Position numbers and translations under genes: made by a program. Positions 43,700 to 53,836 of a DNA stretch of 64,000 bases are shown here, piece after piece. Origin of the DNA: Mesorhizobium sp. M2E.F.Ca.ET.219.01.1.1 (GTDB lineage: Bacteria > Pseudomonadota > Alphaproteobacteria > Rhizobiales > Rhizobiaceae); NCBI RefSeq assembly GCF_004016445.2, contig NZ_SADT02000002.1:558001-622000 (forward strand). Reading direction: 5' to 3'. The notes under the pieces are model-generated. The model ran no database searches. It saw nothing but the letters and a program-made list of their open reading frames with translations, and was not told the origin of the DNA. Within the stretch, counting starts at the first letter, position 1. Each line of letters begins with the position of its first letter.

Positions 43700-45684
43700 T
43701 GGTTGAGACCGGACATTTCGCCCTCGTGCTCGCCTTCGCGCTGTCGCTGGTGCAGATGCTGGTGCCGCTGGTCGGCGCCCGCACCGGCAATCAGCGGCTG
43801 ATGGCGGTCGGCGGTCCGGTGACCGTTACCGGATTCGCGCTCACGGCGCTGTCCTTCGCGGCGCTTGCTGGCGCCTATGCCGGCTCGGACTTCTCGGTGG
43901 CGAACGTGTGGGAGAATTCCCATTCGCTGCAGCCGATGATTTACAAGATCACCGGCACCTGGGGAAACCATGAAGGTTCGATGCTGCTGTGGGTGCTGAT
44001 CCTGACCTTCTTCGGCGCGCTCGTCGCCGTCTTCGGCAACAATCTGCCGGCGACGCTCAAGGCCAATGTGCTTGCCGTGCAGGGCATGATCGGCGCGGCC
44101 TTCTTCCTGTTCATCCTGACGACGTCCAACCCTTTCATCCGCCTCAACCCGGCGCCGGTCGAGGGGCGCGACCTCAACCCGGTCCTGCAGGACCTCGGCC
44201 TCGCCATCCATCCGCCGCTGCTCTATCTCGGCTATGTCGGCTTCTCGATCTGCTTTTCCTTCTCGGTCGCGGCCCTGATCGAAGGCCGCATCGACGCCTC
44301 CTGGGCGCGCTGGGTGCGGCCGTGGACGCTGGTCGCCTGGATGTTCCTCACCGGCGGCATCGCCATGGGTTCCTACTGGGCCTATTACGAGCTCGGCTGG
44401 GGCGGCTTCTGGTTCTGGGATCCGGTCGAGAACGCCTCCTTCATGCCCTGGCTTGCCGGCACCGCGCTGCTCCATTCGGCCATCGTCATGGAGAAGCGTT
44501 CGGCGTTGAAGATCTGGACGCTGCTGCTTGCCATCCTCACCTTCTCGCTGTCGCTGCTTGGCACTTTCCTGGTGCGTTCGGGCGTGCTGACTTCCGTGCA
44601 CGCCTTCGCCACCGACCCGGCGCGCGGCGTCTTCATCCTGTGCATCCTGACGCTGTTCATCGGCGGCTCGCTGGCGCTGTTTGCGCTGCGCGCATCCAGC
44701 CTGACGGCCGGCGGCCTATTCCATCCGATCTCGCGCGAGGGCGCACTGGTCCTCAACAACCTCTTTCTCACCACCGCCACCGCGACGGTGCTGGTCGGCA
44801 CGCTCTACCCGCTGGCGCTCGAAGCGCTCACCGGCGGCAAGATCTCGGTCGGCGCGCCCTTCTTCGACCTGACTTTCGGCCCGCTGATGCTGCCGTTGCT
44901 GGCGATTGTGCCGTTCGGCCCGTTGCTCGCCTGGAAGCGCGGTGATGTGATTGCCGCCTCGCAGCGGCTGATGGCGGCCTTCGCCGTGGCGGTCGCCGCC
45001 ATGCTGGTCACCGGCCTGTTCATCAACGGCGCCTCGGTTTTCGCAGCACTCGGCGTCGGCCTCGCTGTCTGGCTCGTCGCCGGGGCGCTGACCGACCTTG
45101 CCGTCAAATCCGGCGCCGGCTCGGTGGCGCCGGCCGTCATGCTTCGCCGTTTCGCCGGCCTGCCGCGCTCGGTCTTCGGCACGGCACTTGCCCATCTCGG
45201 CCTCGGACTGACCTTGCTCGGCATCGTCGGCACGCTGTGCTTCGGCACCGAGAGGATCCTCACCATGCGGCCCGGTGAGACGGTGGAGCTCTCCGGCCAT
45301 TCGCTGCGCTTCGAAGGGCTTTTTCCCCAGAAAGGTCCGAACTTCACCGAGGATCGCGCCCGCTTCCTGCTGATCGGCGCAGATGGAAATGCCAAGGGCG
45401 AGATCTCTTCGGCAAAACGCTTCTTTCAGGCCCGGCAGACGGCAACGACCGAGTCCGGCATCAGGACGCTCGGCTTGAGCCAGCTTTATCTGTCGCTCGG
45501 CGACGAGGGTAATGACGGCTCCGTCGTCGTGCGCCTCTGGTGGAAACCGCTGGTGACGCTGATCTGGGGCGGCGCCCTGGTGATGATGGCGGGCGTGGCC
45601 ATGTCGCTGGCCGACCGCCGCCTGCGCGTCGGAGCGCCCGCCAGGCGCCGCAAGCCGGCAGCCGCGTTGGCGAGCCCGACATGA
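43699..45684 (+). CDS. ccmF: Cytochrome c haem ligase subunit CcmF (CycK)
   Basis: 661 residues with about 14-15 membrane helices. The WWD motif is [20 protein letters not shown] near residues 232-251; histidines near [16 protein letters not shown] [13 protein letters not shown] and the [16 protein letters not shown] segment are the other haem-binding signals. It is the ligase part that joins haem to CXXCH with CcmH. It starts on the last base of ccmE and overlaps ccmH by four bases, so translation is coupled through the unit. Confidence 0.97.
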   Translation: MVETGHFALVLAFALSLVQMLVPLVGARTGNQRLMAVGGPVTVTGFALTALSFAALAGAYAGSDFSVANVWENSHSLQPMIYKITGTWGNHEGSMLLWVLILTFFGALVAVFGNNLPATLKANVLAVQGMIGAAFFLFILTTSNPFIRLNPAPVEGRDLNPVLQDLGLAIHPPLLYLGYVGFSICFSFSVAALIEGRIDASWARWVRPWTLVAWMFLTGGIAMGSYWAYYELGWGGFWFWDPVENASFMPWLAGTALLHSAIVMEKRSALKIWTLLLAILTFSLSLLGTFLVRSGVLTSVHAFATDPARGVFILCILTLFIGGSLALFALRASSLTAGGLFHPISREGALVLNNLFLTTATATVLVGTLYPLALEALTGGKISVGAPFFDLTFGPLMLPLLAIVPFGPLLAWKRGDVIAASQRLMAAFAVAVAAMLVTGLFINGASVFAALGVGLAVWLVAGALTDLAVKSGAGSVAPAVMLRRFAGLPRSVFGTALAHLGLGLTLLGIVGTLCFGTERILTMRPGETVELSGHSLRFEGLFPQKGPNFTEDRARFLLIGADGNAKGEISSAKRFFQARQTATTESGIRTLGLSQLYLSLGDEGNDGSVVVRLWWKPLVTLIWGGALVMMAGVAMSLADRRLRVGAPARRRKPAAALASPT

Positions 45685-46145
45685 AAGCGAGGTTTTCAGT
45701 CGCCTCGCTGGTGCTGCTGCTGGCGCTGTTCTTCGCCGGTGCAGCCCAGGCGGTGAAACCCGACGAGGTGTTGCAGGACCCGGCATTGGAAGCGCGGGCG
45801 CGCGCGCTGTCCGGGGGCCTGCGCTGCATGGTCTGCCAGAACCAGTCGATCGACGAATCCGACGCTGATCTCGCCCGCGATCTGCGCATCCTCGTGCGCC
45901 AGCGCCTCGTCGCCGGCGATACCGACCGGCAGGTGATGGATTACATCGTCTCGCGCTATGGCGAGTTCGTGCTCTTGAAGCCTCGCTTCAGCCTGCGCAA
46001 CGCGCTTCTGTGGGGCACGCCGGTGCTCCTGCTGCTGGCCGGCGGCCTCTTCATCGTGCTCAGCGCCCGCTCGCGCCGAACTGTGCCGGACAGCGCTCTT
46101 GGCGCCGAGGAACAGGCGGCGCTGGATAAGATGCTAAGCGAATAG
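45681..46145 (+). CDS. ccmH: Cytochrome c maturation protein CcmH (CycL)
   Basis: 154 residues from [18 protein letters not shown], with signal peptide, the redox motif [11 protein letters not shown] (Cys49 and Cys52) in a three-helix bundle, and a C-terminal membrane helix ([21 protein letters not shown]). It keeps apocytochrome cysteines reduced for haem attachment. The CcmH is of the short form, with CcmI as a separate protein. Last gene of the ccm unit. Confidence 0.97.
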   Translation: MKARFSVASLVLLLALFFAGAAQAVKPDEVLQDPALEARARALSGGLRCMVCQNQSIDESDADLARDLRILVRQRLVAGDTDRQVMDYIVSRYGEFVLLKPRFSLRNALLWGTPVLLLLAGGLFIVLSARSRRTVPDSALGAEEQAALDKMLSE

Positions 46146-46338
46146 CGCCATCGCAGTACTTGGCGATTGATTGCAACCGTCTTCGGGCGCTCCGCACGCC
46201 CGTGGTCCTCGTCGCCAATCCCCAACATTACAAAACTTTCATGTATCGGAAATGACGCCGTAATGTGCGGCTCTCTAATCCTCTTGCCCGAGGATGCTTC
46301 GCCTGAGCGCATCCGCGTCGATAGAGGATAAGAAACCC

Positions 46339-47892
46339 ATGAATAATGCCCCCAATTCATTTTCCGGCACCCGAAAGCGCCTGATGGCGGCTGCAGCGTC
46401 CCTGGCCGTTATCGGTGCGGTCGGTGCCGGCGCGCTCGCGACCGGCACTGCCCCCGTGCTGGCCGATGCCGTGCGCGTCGAGGCCCCGCAGATGCCGAGC
46501 TTCGCCGATGTCGTCGAGCATGTTTCGCCGGCGGTGGTCAGCGTCAAGGTCAAGGCCAAGATTCAGCCGACCGCCGATGACGGCTCCGACGACCAGAACG
46601 GTTTCGACAACCTGCCCGACAATCCGCAGCTGCGCCGCTTCTTCAAGGAGTTCCGCGGCTTCGGCGACCAGGGCGGCCAACAGTTCGGCATGCGCCCGTT
46701 CAACCATCGCAACCATGGCAATGGTGAGCCACGCCCGGTTGCCCAGGGCTCGGGCTTCTTCATCTCGGAGGACGGCTATCTCGTCACCAACAACCATGTC
46801 GTGTCGGAAGGCTCGGATTTCAGCGTCGTCACCAATGACGGCAAGGAGCTCGACGCCAAGCTGATCGGCACCGATCCGCGCACCGACCTCGCTGTGCTCA
46901 AGGTCGATGGCGGCGGCAACAAGTTCACCTATGTCGACTTCGCCGACGATTCCAAGGTCCGCATCGGCGACTGGGTGGTTGCCGTCGGCAATCCGTTCGG
47001 CCTTGGCGGCACTGTCACCGCCGGCATCGTCTCGGCCCGCGGCCGCGACATCGGCGCCGGCCCTTATGACGACTTCATCCAGATCGACGCTTCGGTCAAC
47101 CGCGGCAATTCGGGCGGTCCGACCTTCAACCTCAACGGCCAGGTGATCGGCATCAACACCGCCATCTTCTCGCCGTCGGGCGGCAGCGTCGGCATCGCCT
47201 TCGACATCCCGGCCTCGACCGCCAAGCAGGTCGTCCAGGACCTGATGAAGAGCGGCTCCGTCCAGCGTGGCTGGCTCGGCGTCGAGATCCAGCCAGTCAC
47301 CTCCGACATCGCCGAGTCGCTCGGCCTGAAGTCGGACAAGGGCGCGCTGGTGTCGAGCGCCCAGGACGCCGGCCCGGGCAAGAAGGCGGGCATCACCGCC
47401 GGTGACGTCATCACCCAGGTCGACGGCAAGGATGTCGCCTCGCCGAAGGACCTCGCCCGCATGATCGGTGCGTTCGCTCCGGGCAAGTCGGTCGACGTCA
47501 CCGTCTGGCGCAACGGCAAGAACGAGACGGTTAAGGTCGATCTCGGCACGCTGCCCGCGAGCGACAAGCAGGCCTCGAACGACGACAACAACAAGCAGTC
47601 GGCGCCCGCCGCCAAGCCCGACACGCTTGCCGATCTCGGCCTGACCGTCACCAAGGCCGAAAACGGCAAGGGCCTCGTGGTCACCGACGTCGATCCCGAC
47701 AGCGACGCCGCCGACCGCGGCATTCAGCCGGGCGACGTCATCACCTCGATCAATTCGAACGAGGTGAACACCACCGACGACGTCTCCAAGGCGATGACCG
47801 ATGCCGCCAAGGCCGGCCGCAAGGCCGTGCTGATGCAGATCACCCGCGACGACTCGAACCGCTTCGTCGCGCTGCCGGTCGGCAAGGGCTGA
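46339..47892 (+). CDS. degP: Periplasmic serine protease/chaperone DegP (Do family)
   Basis: 517 residues from MNNAPNSFSGTRKR with a signal region (MAAAASLAVIGAVGAGALATG). The trypsin-like triad is His in VTNNHVV (near 152), Asp in RTDLAVLKV (near 182) and Ser in RGNSGGPTF (near 257). Two PDZ domains follow (GWLGVEIQPVTSDIAESLGL and ADLGLTVTKAENGKGLVV). It degrades or refolds misfolded envelope proteins. A terminator-like hairpin follows it. The two-component pair downstream is conserved next to degP in rhizobia and may control or monitor envelope stress. Confidence 0.96.
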   Translation: MNNAPNSFSGTRKRLMAAAASLAVIGAVGAGALATGTAPVLADAVRVEAPQMPSFADVVEHVSPAVVSVKVKAKIQPTADDGSDDQNGFDNLPDNPQLRRFFKEFRGFGDQGGQQFGMRPFNHRNHGNGEPRPVAQGSGFFISEDGYLVTNNHVVSEGSDFSVVTNDGKELDAKLIGTDPRTDLAVLKVDGGGNKFTYVDFADDSKVRIGDWVVAVGNPFGLGGTVTAGIVSARGRDIGAGPYDDFIQIDASVNRGNSGGPTFNLNGQVIGINTAIFSPSGGSVGIAFDIPASTAKQVVQDLMKSGSVQRGWLGVEIQPVTSDIAESLGLKSDKGALVSSAQDAGPGKKAGITAGDVITQVDGKDVASPKDLARMIGAFAPGKSVDVTVWRNGKNETVKVDLGTLPASDKQASNDDNNKQSAPAAKPDTLADLGLTVTKAENGKGLVVTDVDPDSDAADRGIQPGDVITSINSNEVNTTDDVSKAMTDAAKAGRKAVLMQITRDDSNRFVALPVGKG

Positions 47893-47908
47893 GGTCTCAG
47901 AGTTCAGA

Positions 47909-47954
47909 TTTTCCCAGCGGCGGTATCAACACCCCCGAGCCGCCGCCGGGAAAA
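47909..47954 (+). terminator. Hairpin after degP
   Basis: TTTTCCC-AG-CGGCGG pairs with CCGCCG-CC-GGGAAAA around a 16-base loop, 17 bases beyond the degP stop. The AT ends and GC centre are those of a bidirectional terminator, although the T run on the plus strand is missing. Confidence 0.55.
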
Positions 47955-48052
47955 CATGGGGCCGAGCACGTAAGTCAGTCACCGTGTTTCGCTCCTTGGC
48001 GGCAGCGGGTTTCCCATCACCCGCTGCCGCTTTAACTTGAAAGCAGGAAGCA

Positions 48053-48772
48053 ATGACTGCCTCTCAACCTTCCAGTGAAATCGCGTATAACGGCTCCATG
48101 AAGATTCTCGTCATGGAAGACGATCGCGAGGCGGCGGACTACTTGCAGAAAGCCTTCGCCGAGGCGGGCCATACCGCCCATGTCGCCGGCGACGGCGAGA
48201 CCGGCTTCGCGCTCGCCGATGCCGGCGACTATGACGTGATGGTGGTCGACCGGCTGATGCCGCGACGCGACGGCCTGTCGGTGATCGCCGCCCTTCGCTC
48301 GCGCGGCAACACCACGCCGGTGCTGATCCTGTCCGCGCTGGGCGAGGTCGACGACCGGGTCACCGGCTTGCGCGCCGGCGGCGACGATTATCTCACCAAG
48401 CCCTACGCCTTTTCCGAACTGCTCGCCCGCGTCGAGGTGCTGAACCGCCGTGCCGGCACGCGCGAATCCGAGACCGTCTACCGGGTCGGCGATCTCGAGC
48501 TCGACCGACTGTCGCATTCGGTCAAGCGCGCCGGCCGCGAGATCACGCTGCAGCCGCGCGAGTTCCGCCTGCTCGAATATCTGATGCGCCATGCCGGCCA
48601 GGTGGTGACGCGCACCATGCTGCTTGAAAATGTCTGGGACTATCACTTCGATCCGCAGACCAATGTCATCGACGTCCATGTCTCTCGCTTGCGCGGCAAG
48701 ATCGAAAAAGGCTTCGACAAGCCGATCCTGCACACGATCCGCGGCGCCGGCTACATGCTGAAGGGTGGGTAA
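48053..48772 (+). CDS. OmpR-family response regulator
   Basis: 239 residues with AGGAAGCA before the ATG; an inner Met16 begins the canonical MKILVMEDD. Phospho-acceptor is Asp66 (MVVDRLMPRRDG), Lys is in LTKPYAFSE. The winged helix is LQPREFRLLEYLMRHAGQVVTRTMLLENVWDYHFDPQTNVIDVHVSRLRGKI. With the next gene it forms a two-component pair that is regularly found between degP and glnE in rhizobia; the signal and regulon are not known to me. Confidence 0.92.
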   Translation: MTASQPSSEIAYNGSMKILVMEDDREAADYLQKAFAEAGHTAHVAGDGETGFALADAGDYDVMVVDRLMPRRDGLSVIAALRSRGNTTPVLILSALGEVDDRVTGLRAGGDDYLTKPYAFSELLARVEVLNRRAGTRESETVYRVGDLELDRLSHSVKRAGREITLQPREFRLLEYLMRHAGQVVTRTMLLENVWDYHFDPQTNVIDVHVSRLRGKIEKGFDKPILHTIRGAGYMLKGG

Positions 48773-48780
48773 AGCCGATC

Positions 48781-50259
48781 ATGGCTCTTTCCCTGCCGGC
48801 CATCATGAAGACGACGGCGGCCCGGCTCTCGGCGCTCTATCTTCTGCTTTTCGCGCTCTGCGCTGTGCTGCTCGTCCTCTACATGACATCGCTGTCGGCG
48901 CGCATGCTGACCGCGCAGACGCAGGAAACCATCAACGACGAGGTGCTGGGCCTGGCCCAAGCCTATCAGCGCGGCGGCCTGCCTGTGCTGGTGCGCGTCG
49001 TCGAGAACCGCTCGCGCCAGCCGGGCGCCAACCTCTATCTCATCGCCGACGCCAACGGCCAGATCCTGACCGGCAACGTGCAAAGCCTGGAGCCGGGGGT
49101 CATCGAGACGCAAGGCTGGACGACCGAGCCCTTTTCCTACCAGCGCTTCGGCGAGGGTGAGCTCGACCGGCTGCGCAGTGGAGCTACCGACCCGCCCGCG
49201 CCCCAGACCGGCGACGGCAGCAACCCCCAATCGACAGGCGAAAAGGGCCACAACGCCATCGCCCTGGTGCTGCGGCTGCCAAACCAGATGATCATGCTGG
49301 TCGGCCGCGACCTCGGCGAGCCGGAGCGTTTCCGCGCCGTCATCAGCCGGGCGCTGACGCTGGCGCTCGGCATGATGGGCCTGGGCGGTCTCCTGATCTG
49401 GTTCTTTGTCGGGCGCGCCGCGCTGAAACGCATCGACAGCGTCTCGGATGCCAGCCGCCGTATCATGGGCGGCGATTTGTCGGGGCGGCTGCCGGTCACC
49501 GGTGCCGGCGACGAGTTCGACCGCCTGTCGGAAAACCTCAATGCGATGCTGGCCAGGATCGCTCTGCTGAACGAGGGGCTGAAGCAGGTCTCCGACAACA
49601 TCGCCCATGATCTGAAGACGCCGCTGACCAGGCTGCGCAACCGCGCCGAGGCGACGCTTGCCGGCCGGCACAAGACGGAAGACTACCGCCAGGCGCTGGA
49701 AAGCACGATCGCGGAATCCGACCAGCTCATCAAGACGTTCAACGCCATATTGATGATCTCGCGCCTGGAGGCTGGCTATTCCTCGGAACAGACCGGTCCG
49801 GTCGATCTCGCCGCCACGGTGAGCGACGTCGTCGAGCTATACGAGCCGGTCGCGGAGGAGGCGGGCGTGGCGCTCGAAGCGACCGTGCCCGAGGCCTTCA
49901 CGATCAGCGGCAACCGCGAGCTGATCGGTCAGGCGCTATCCAACATCGTCGACAACGCCATCAAATACTCGACCGACGCCGCCGAGGCGCCGAAAGTGCG
50001 GGTGGCGTTGGAGCGCGCCGGAAGCGAAATCAAGCTTACCGTCACCGACAATGGCCACGGCATTCCCGACGACGCAGACCGCGCCCGCGCCACCGAGCGT
50101 TTCGTGCGCCTGGAAAAGAGCCGCTCGCAGCCGGGCTCTGGCCTCGGCCTCAGCCTCGCCAAGGCCATCATGACTTTCCACAACGGCAGGCTTGATCTTT
50201 TGCCCGCCGATCCCGGATTGTCCGTGGTGATGAGTTTCCCATTGCGGGACACGCATTAA
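48781..50259 (+). CDS. Sensor histidine kinase (HAMP, degP-linked pair)
   Basis: 492 residues. The first membrane helix (ALYLLLFALCAVLLVLYMTSL) and second (ALTLALGMMGLGGLLIWFFVG) bracket a periplasmic sensor of about 140 residues. HAMP (AALKRIDSVSDASRRIMGGDLSGRLP) is followed by the H-box NIAHDLKTPLTRLRNRAE (His276) and HATPase with NIVDNAIKYS, TDNGHGIP and GSGLGLSLAKAI. The type is that of CusS/QseC-like kinases. It begins eight bases after its regulator. Its stop codon TAA is the first part of a perfect hairpin. Confidence 0.92.
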   Translation: MALSLPAIMKTTAARLSALYLLLFALCAVLLVLYMTSLSARMLTAQTQETINDEVLGLAQAYQRGGLPVLVRVVENRSRQPGANLYLIADANGQILTGNVQSLEPGVIETQGWTTEPFSYQRFGEGELDRLRSGATDPPAPQTGDGSNPQSTGEKGHNAIALVLRLPNQMIMLVGRDLGEPERFRAVISRALTLALGMMGLGGLLIWFFVGRAALKRIDSVSDASRRIMGGDLSGRLPVTGAGDEFDRLSENLNAMLARIALLNEGLKQVSDNIAHDLKTPLTRLRNRAEATLAGRHKTEDYRQALESTIAESDQLIKTFNAILMISRLEAGYSSEQTGPVDLAATVSDVVELYEPVAEEAGVALEATVPEAFTISGNRELIGQALSNIVDNAIKYSTDAAEAPKVRVALERAGSEIKLTVTDNGHGIPDDADRARATERFVRLEKSRSQPGSGLGLSLAKAIMTFHNGRLDLLPADPGLSVVMSFPLRDTH

Positions 50260-50290
50260 AGCAGGTCGCGAGAACACGCGACCTGCTTTA
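50257..50290. terminator. Perfect hairpin starting with the kinase stop codon
   Basis: TAAAGCAGGTCGCG and CGCGACCTGCTTTA form an uninterrupted 14-bp stem with a six-base loop. Its first three bases are the TAA of the kinase gene. No T run follows on the plus strand beyond the arm itself. Confidence 0.7.
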
Positions 50291-50300
50291 AGTTATTGAT

Positions 50301-50352
50301 TTAAGCATGTCTTTGTCCCGAAACCGGCCCACTTTCGGGACACATGCTTTAA
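50301..50352. repeat. Rhizobial palindrome upstream of glnE
   Basis: TTAAGCATGTCTTTGTCCCG pairs imperfectly with CGGGACACATGCTTTAA around AAACCGGCCCACTTT. This form (AAGCATGT...CCCGAAA...ACATGCTT) is a typical dispersed palindrome of rhizobial genomes. It ends 13 bases before the glnE start. Confidence 0.75.
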
Positions 50353-50364
50353 TGGCGCGGATGA

Positions 50365-53340
50365 ATGGCGAAGAAGAAAATCGAAACCGAGTATCGGCTT
50401 AGCCCGACATTGGCGCTCCAGCCTTTGGACGCGAAACACGCCCGGTGCGAATTGTCGGAAATCGCCGACGCCGCCGAAGAGGAGGGGCTTTCCCGCCTTG
50501 CTGCGTTCCTGGCTGGCGAGGGGCCGCTGCAGGACCTGCTGGCGGCCGTCTTCGACCTCTCGCCCTTCCTGCGCGACGTCGCGCGCCGCCGGCCGGCAAT
50601 CCTCGAGATGCTGTTCGACGAGACGGTCGAAGCGCGGCTCGCCGCCATCAGCGCGGCGATCGACGGCGCGGCCCAGGCCGAGGATATCTCGGAATCCGGG
50701 CTGATGATGCAACTCAGGCAATGGAAGACCGAAGCGCATTTCCTGATCGCGCTGGCCGATCTTTCAGGAGAGGCGGAGACCTCGGTGACGGTGCGCCGCC
50801 TCAGCGATCTCGCCGACGCCTGTACAAACGCCGCCGTCGATTTCCTGCTGCTCGACGCGCACCGGCAAAGCAAGCTCAAGCTGCCGAAGCCGGCGGAACC
50901 GGCCAAGGATTCTGGTTGGATCCTGCTCGGCATGGGCAAGCTCGGCGCGCATGAGCTGAACTTTTCCTCCGATATCGATCTCGTCGTCTTCTTCGATCCG
51001 GAGGCGCCGGCCGTCATCGATCCGCTCGATGCGACCGAGCTGTTCTCCAGGCTCACCCGCCGTCTTGTGCGCATCCTGCAGGACCGCACCGAGCATGGCT
51101 ATGTGTTCCGCACCGATCTCAGGCTGCGCCCCGATCCCGGCTCGACGCCGCTGGCGATCCCGGTCGAGGCCGCGCTTCGCTATTACGAGGCGCGCGGCCA
51201 GAACTGGGAGCGCGCCGCCATGATCAAGGCGCGGCCGGTTGCCGGCGATCTCGCAGGGGGCGCCGCCTTCCTCAAGGAATTGCAGCCCTATGTCTGGCGC
51301 AAATACATGGACTATGCCGCGATCGCTGACGTCCATTCGATCAAGCGCCAGATCCACGCCCATAAGGGCCATGGCGAGATCGCCGTGAAGGGCCATAACG
51401 TCAAGCTCGGCCGCGGCGGCATCCGCGAGATCGAGTTCTTCGTCCAGACCCAGCAGCTCATCGCCGGCGGCCGCTTTCCGCAACTGCGCGGCCGCGAGAC
51501 CGTGGCGATGCTGGGCGCGCTCGCCGCGCACGGATGGATCACCGCCGACGCGCGCGATGCGCTCACCCGGCAATACTGGTTCCTGCGCCGCGTCGAGCAC
51601 GCCATCCAGATGGTGGCGGACGAGCAGACGCATATCCTGCCCGACAGCGACGAGGAGTTGGAACGCGTTGCGCTGATGCTGGGTTTCGCTGGCGAGGCGG
51701 AGTTCACGCAGGCCTTCCGCGCTTCGCTGCAGCAGGTCGAGCGCCATTACGCGGCGTTGTTCGAGACAGCGCCGGAACTGTCGGCGGGCGTCGGCAATCT
51801 GGTCTTCACCGGCGACGTCGACGATCCCGACACGCTGCAGACCTTGCATAGGCTCGGCTTCCACCGGCCGAGCGACATCTGCCGGGTCATCCGCGGCTGG
51901 CATTTCGGCCGCTACCGCGTCACCCAGTCGGCCGAAGCGCGCGAACGGCTGACCGAACTGACGCCGGCGCTGCTCAAAGCCTTCGGCCAGACGCGACGCG
52001 CCGACGAGGCGCTGATCCGCTTCGACGAGTTCCTCGCCGGCCTGCCGGCGGGCATCCAGCTTTTTTCGCTGCTGCAATCCAATCCGGCGCTCTTGAAGCT
52101 GATGGCGACGATCATGGGGGCGGCCCCACGGCTGGCGGCGATCATTACGCGTCGCCCGCATGTCTTCGACGGCCTACTCGACCCGGCGCTGCTCACCGAG
52201 CTCCCCAACCGCGCCTATCTTTCGGCGCGGCTTGCCGCCTTCATCGAGGGCGACCGCGCCTATGAGGATGTGCTCGACCGCCTGCGCATCTTCGCCTCCG
52301 AGCAGAAATTCCTGATCGGCGTGCGCCTGCTTGCCGGCTCGATCGATCCCGCGCGGGCGGGGCGCGCCTTCTCCGATCTCGCCGACTTGACCATCGAGGC
52401 CGCGCTTCAAGCGGTGATCGCCGAATTCGCGCTGCGCCACGGCAGCATCGCCGGCGGCAGGGTGGCGCTGCTCGGCATGGGCAAGCTCGGCAGCCGCGAG
52501 CTCACCGCCGGTTCGGATGTCGATCTCATCCTGCTCTATGACCATGACGCCGATGCGGAGGATTCCGACGGCGACAAGCCGCTAGCGCCGTCGCACTACT
52601 ATACCCGCATGACGCAGCGCCTGATCGCCGCCGTCTCGGCGCCGACGGCCGAAGGCGTGCTCTATGAATTGGACCTGCGCTTGCGCCCATCAGGCAACAA
52701 GGGGCCGGTCGCCACCCATATCGACGCGTTCAAGAAATATCAGCGCCAGGATGCCTGGACCTGGGAGCACATGGCGCTGGCGCGGGCGCGGGCCATCGGC
52801 GGCGATGCCGAACTCTGCGCCGAGCTCGACGATGAGGTGGCGGCGGTGCTAGCGCAGCCGCGCGATGCCGCCAAGGTGAAAGCCGAAGCCTCGGACATGC
52901 GCGCCTTGATCGAGAAGGAAAAGCCGCCGCGCGACCTCTGGGACATCAAGCTGATCCCGGGAGGGCTCATCGATCTGGAATTCATCGCCCAGGTCGCGAC
53001 CATCACCGGCAATGTCGAGCCCAGCCGCCGAGTGACGGCGACGGCTGACATTCTGGCGCGGCTCGCCCCCGGTTTCGCCGCACCCGATATCCGCGAAGAG
53101 CTTGCCGAGGCCTACCGGCTCTATCTGGCGCTGACCCAGATGATCAGGCTTTGCCTCACCGGCGAGTTCCAGCGCGACGATGTCCCGCCGGGGCTTTCGG
53201 ACTTGCTCCTGGCGGTCACCGACCTGCCGGATTTCACCGTGCTGGAAGCGCATCTCAAGGAGACGTCGCGGAAGGTCAGGCAGGATTTCGACCGTCTGCT
53301 TCGTGCGGGAGCGTCGCCATCAACCGCATCGTCGCCATGA
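50365..53340 (+). CDS. glnE: Bifunctional glutamine synthetase adenylyltransferase/adenylyl-removing enzyme
   Basis: 991 residues, the family length. Two nucleotidyltransferase domains are visible through GMGKLGAHELNFSSDIDLVVFFD (near 189-211, adenylyl-removing half) and GMGKLGSRELTAGSDVDLILLYD (near 704-726, adenylylating half), each followed by its helical bundle (RGGIREIEFFVQTQQLI and GGLIDLEFIAQ). It adds and removes AMP on glutamine synthetase in response to PII, controlling nitrogen assimilation. The gene has a palindrome between it and the kinase upstream and is likely transcribed independently. Confidence 0.97.
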   Translation: MAKKKIETEYRLSPTLALQPLDAKHARCELSEIADAAEEEGLSRLAAFLAGEGPLQDLLAAVFDLSPFLRDVARRRPAILEMLFDETVEARLAAISAAIDGAAQAEDISESGLMMQLRQWKTEAHFLIALADLSGEAETSVTVRRLSDLADACTNAAVDFLLLDAHRQSKLKLPKPAEPAKDSGWILLGMGKLGAHELNFSSDIDLVVFFDPEAPAVIDPLDATELFSRLTRRLVRILQDRTEHGYVFRTDLRLRPDPGSTPLAIPVEAALRYYEARGQNWERAAMIKARPVAGDLAGGAAFLKELQPYVWRKYMDYAAIADVHSIKRQIHAHKGHGEIAVKGHNVKLGRGGIREIEFFVQTQQLIAGGRFPQLRGRETVAMLGALAAHGWITADARDALTRQYWFLRRVEHAIQMVADEQTHILPDSDEELERVALMLGFAGEAEFTQAFRASLQQVERHYAALFETAPELSAGVGNLVFTGDVDDPDTLQTLHRLGFHRPSDICRVIRGWHFGRYRVTQSAEARERLTELTPALLKAFGQTRRADEALIRFDEFLAGLPAGIQLFSLLQSNPALLKLMATIMGAAPRLAAIITRRPHVFDGLLDPALLTELPNRAYLSARLAAFIEGDRAYEDVLDRLRIFASEQKFLIGVRLLAGSIDPARAGRAFSDLADLTIEAALQAVIAEFALRHGSIAGGRVALLGMGKLGSRELTAGSDVDLILLYDHDADAEDSDGDKPLAPSHYYTRMTQRLIAAVSAPTAEGVLYELDLRLRPSGNKGPVATHIDAFKKYQRQDAWTWEHMALARARAIGGDAELCAELDDEVAAVLAQPRDAAKVKAEASDMRALIEKEKPPRDLWDIKLIPGGLIDLEFIAQVATITGNVEPSRRVTATADILARLAPGFAAPDIREELAEAYRLYLALTQMIRLCLTGEFQRDDVPPGLSDLLLAVTDLPDFTVLEAHLKETSRKVRQDFDRLLRAGASPSTASSP

Positions 53341-53586
53341 GATTCCCCGGGTGGCACATTAGCCACAGTTAATATTAATCGGCGATCCGGTCTTGCACCA
53401 TTGGCAGAGGTGTCCCGTAATGGGTCAATGGGTCTGGCACCGCAATTGCACTGTCAGCAATGCCGGGGCGTCAATTCACCCCGACGAAGGGGGGCCTCGC
53501 CGCTTCGCAAATGGAGCGGCGGGTTCTTTCACAACGGCTGACGTGAAAGCCCTCCAAATCGCCAAAACTTGGGGCGCTGGGCAACT

Positions 53587-53835
53587 ATGGAACTTCAGAA
53601 ATTCTTGGTGGGCATGTTCGCAGCGTCATTCACGGTGGCGGTCTGGGCTGGCATGGAAACTGGTTCCGTCTGGACGGCGCTCGGATGGGCAATGCTGGCC
53701 ATGGTCGTTCTGCAGGTCGGGTATTTCGGTCTCGTCGTCACCTTGGTCTATAGACGGGCATCGAAAGGCGCCGAGGCAAGCCCGGCGCCGGCTGCCGCAA
53801 ACGATCTAAACCCCACTGGTTCGAAACCGGTCTAA
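53587..53835 (+). CDS. Small membrane protein, SyrA/ExoX-like exopolysaccharide regulator family
   Basis: 82 residues from MELQKFLVGMFAASFTVAVW. Two membrane helices (FLVGMFAASFTVAVWAGM and ALGWAMLAMVVLQVGYFGLVVTLVY) are joined by TGSVWT, and the second ends VGYFGLVVTLVYRR. This size, the TGS-W-TAL turn and the LLQVGYF-type helix match the SyrA (exopolysaccharide production repressor) family of rhizobia as I recall it. A proline/alanine tail follows. In Sinorhizobium SyrA affects succinoglycan through other regulators. The name is by resemblance only. Confidence 0.6.
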   Translation: MELQKFLVGMFAASFTVAVWAGMETGSVWTALGWAMLAMVVLQVGYFGLVVTLVYRRASKGAEASPAPAAANDLNPTGSKPV

Positions 53836-53836
53836 C

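Noticed and set aside
53393..53809. A 138-residue plus-strand frame over the SyrA-like gene
   Set aside because: Its N-terminal part has no homologous look, and the frame with two clean membrane helices is clearly the coding one.
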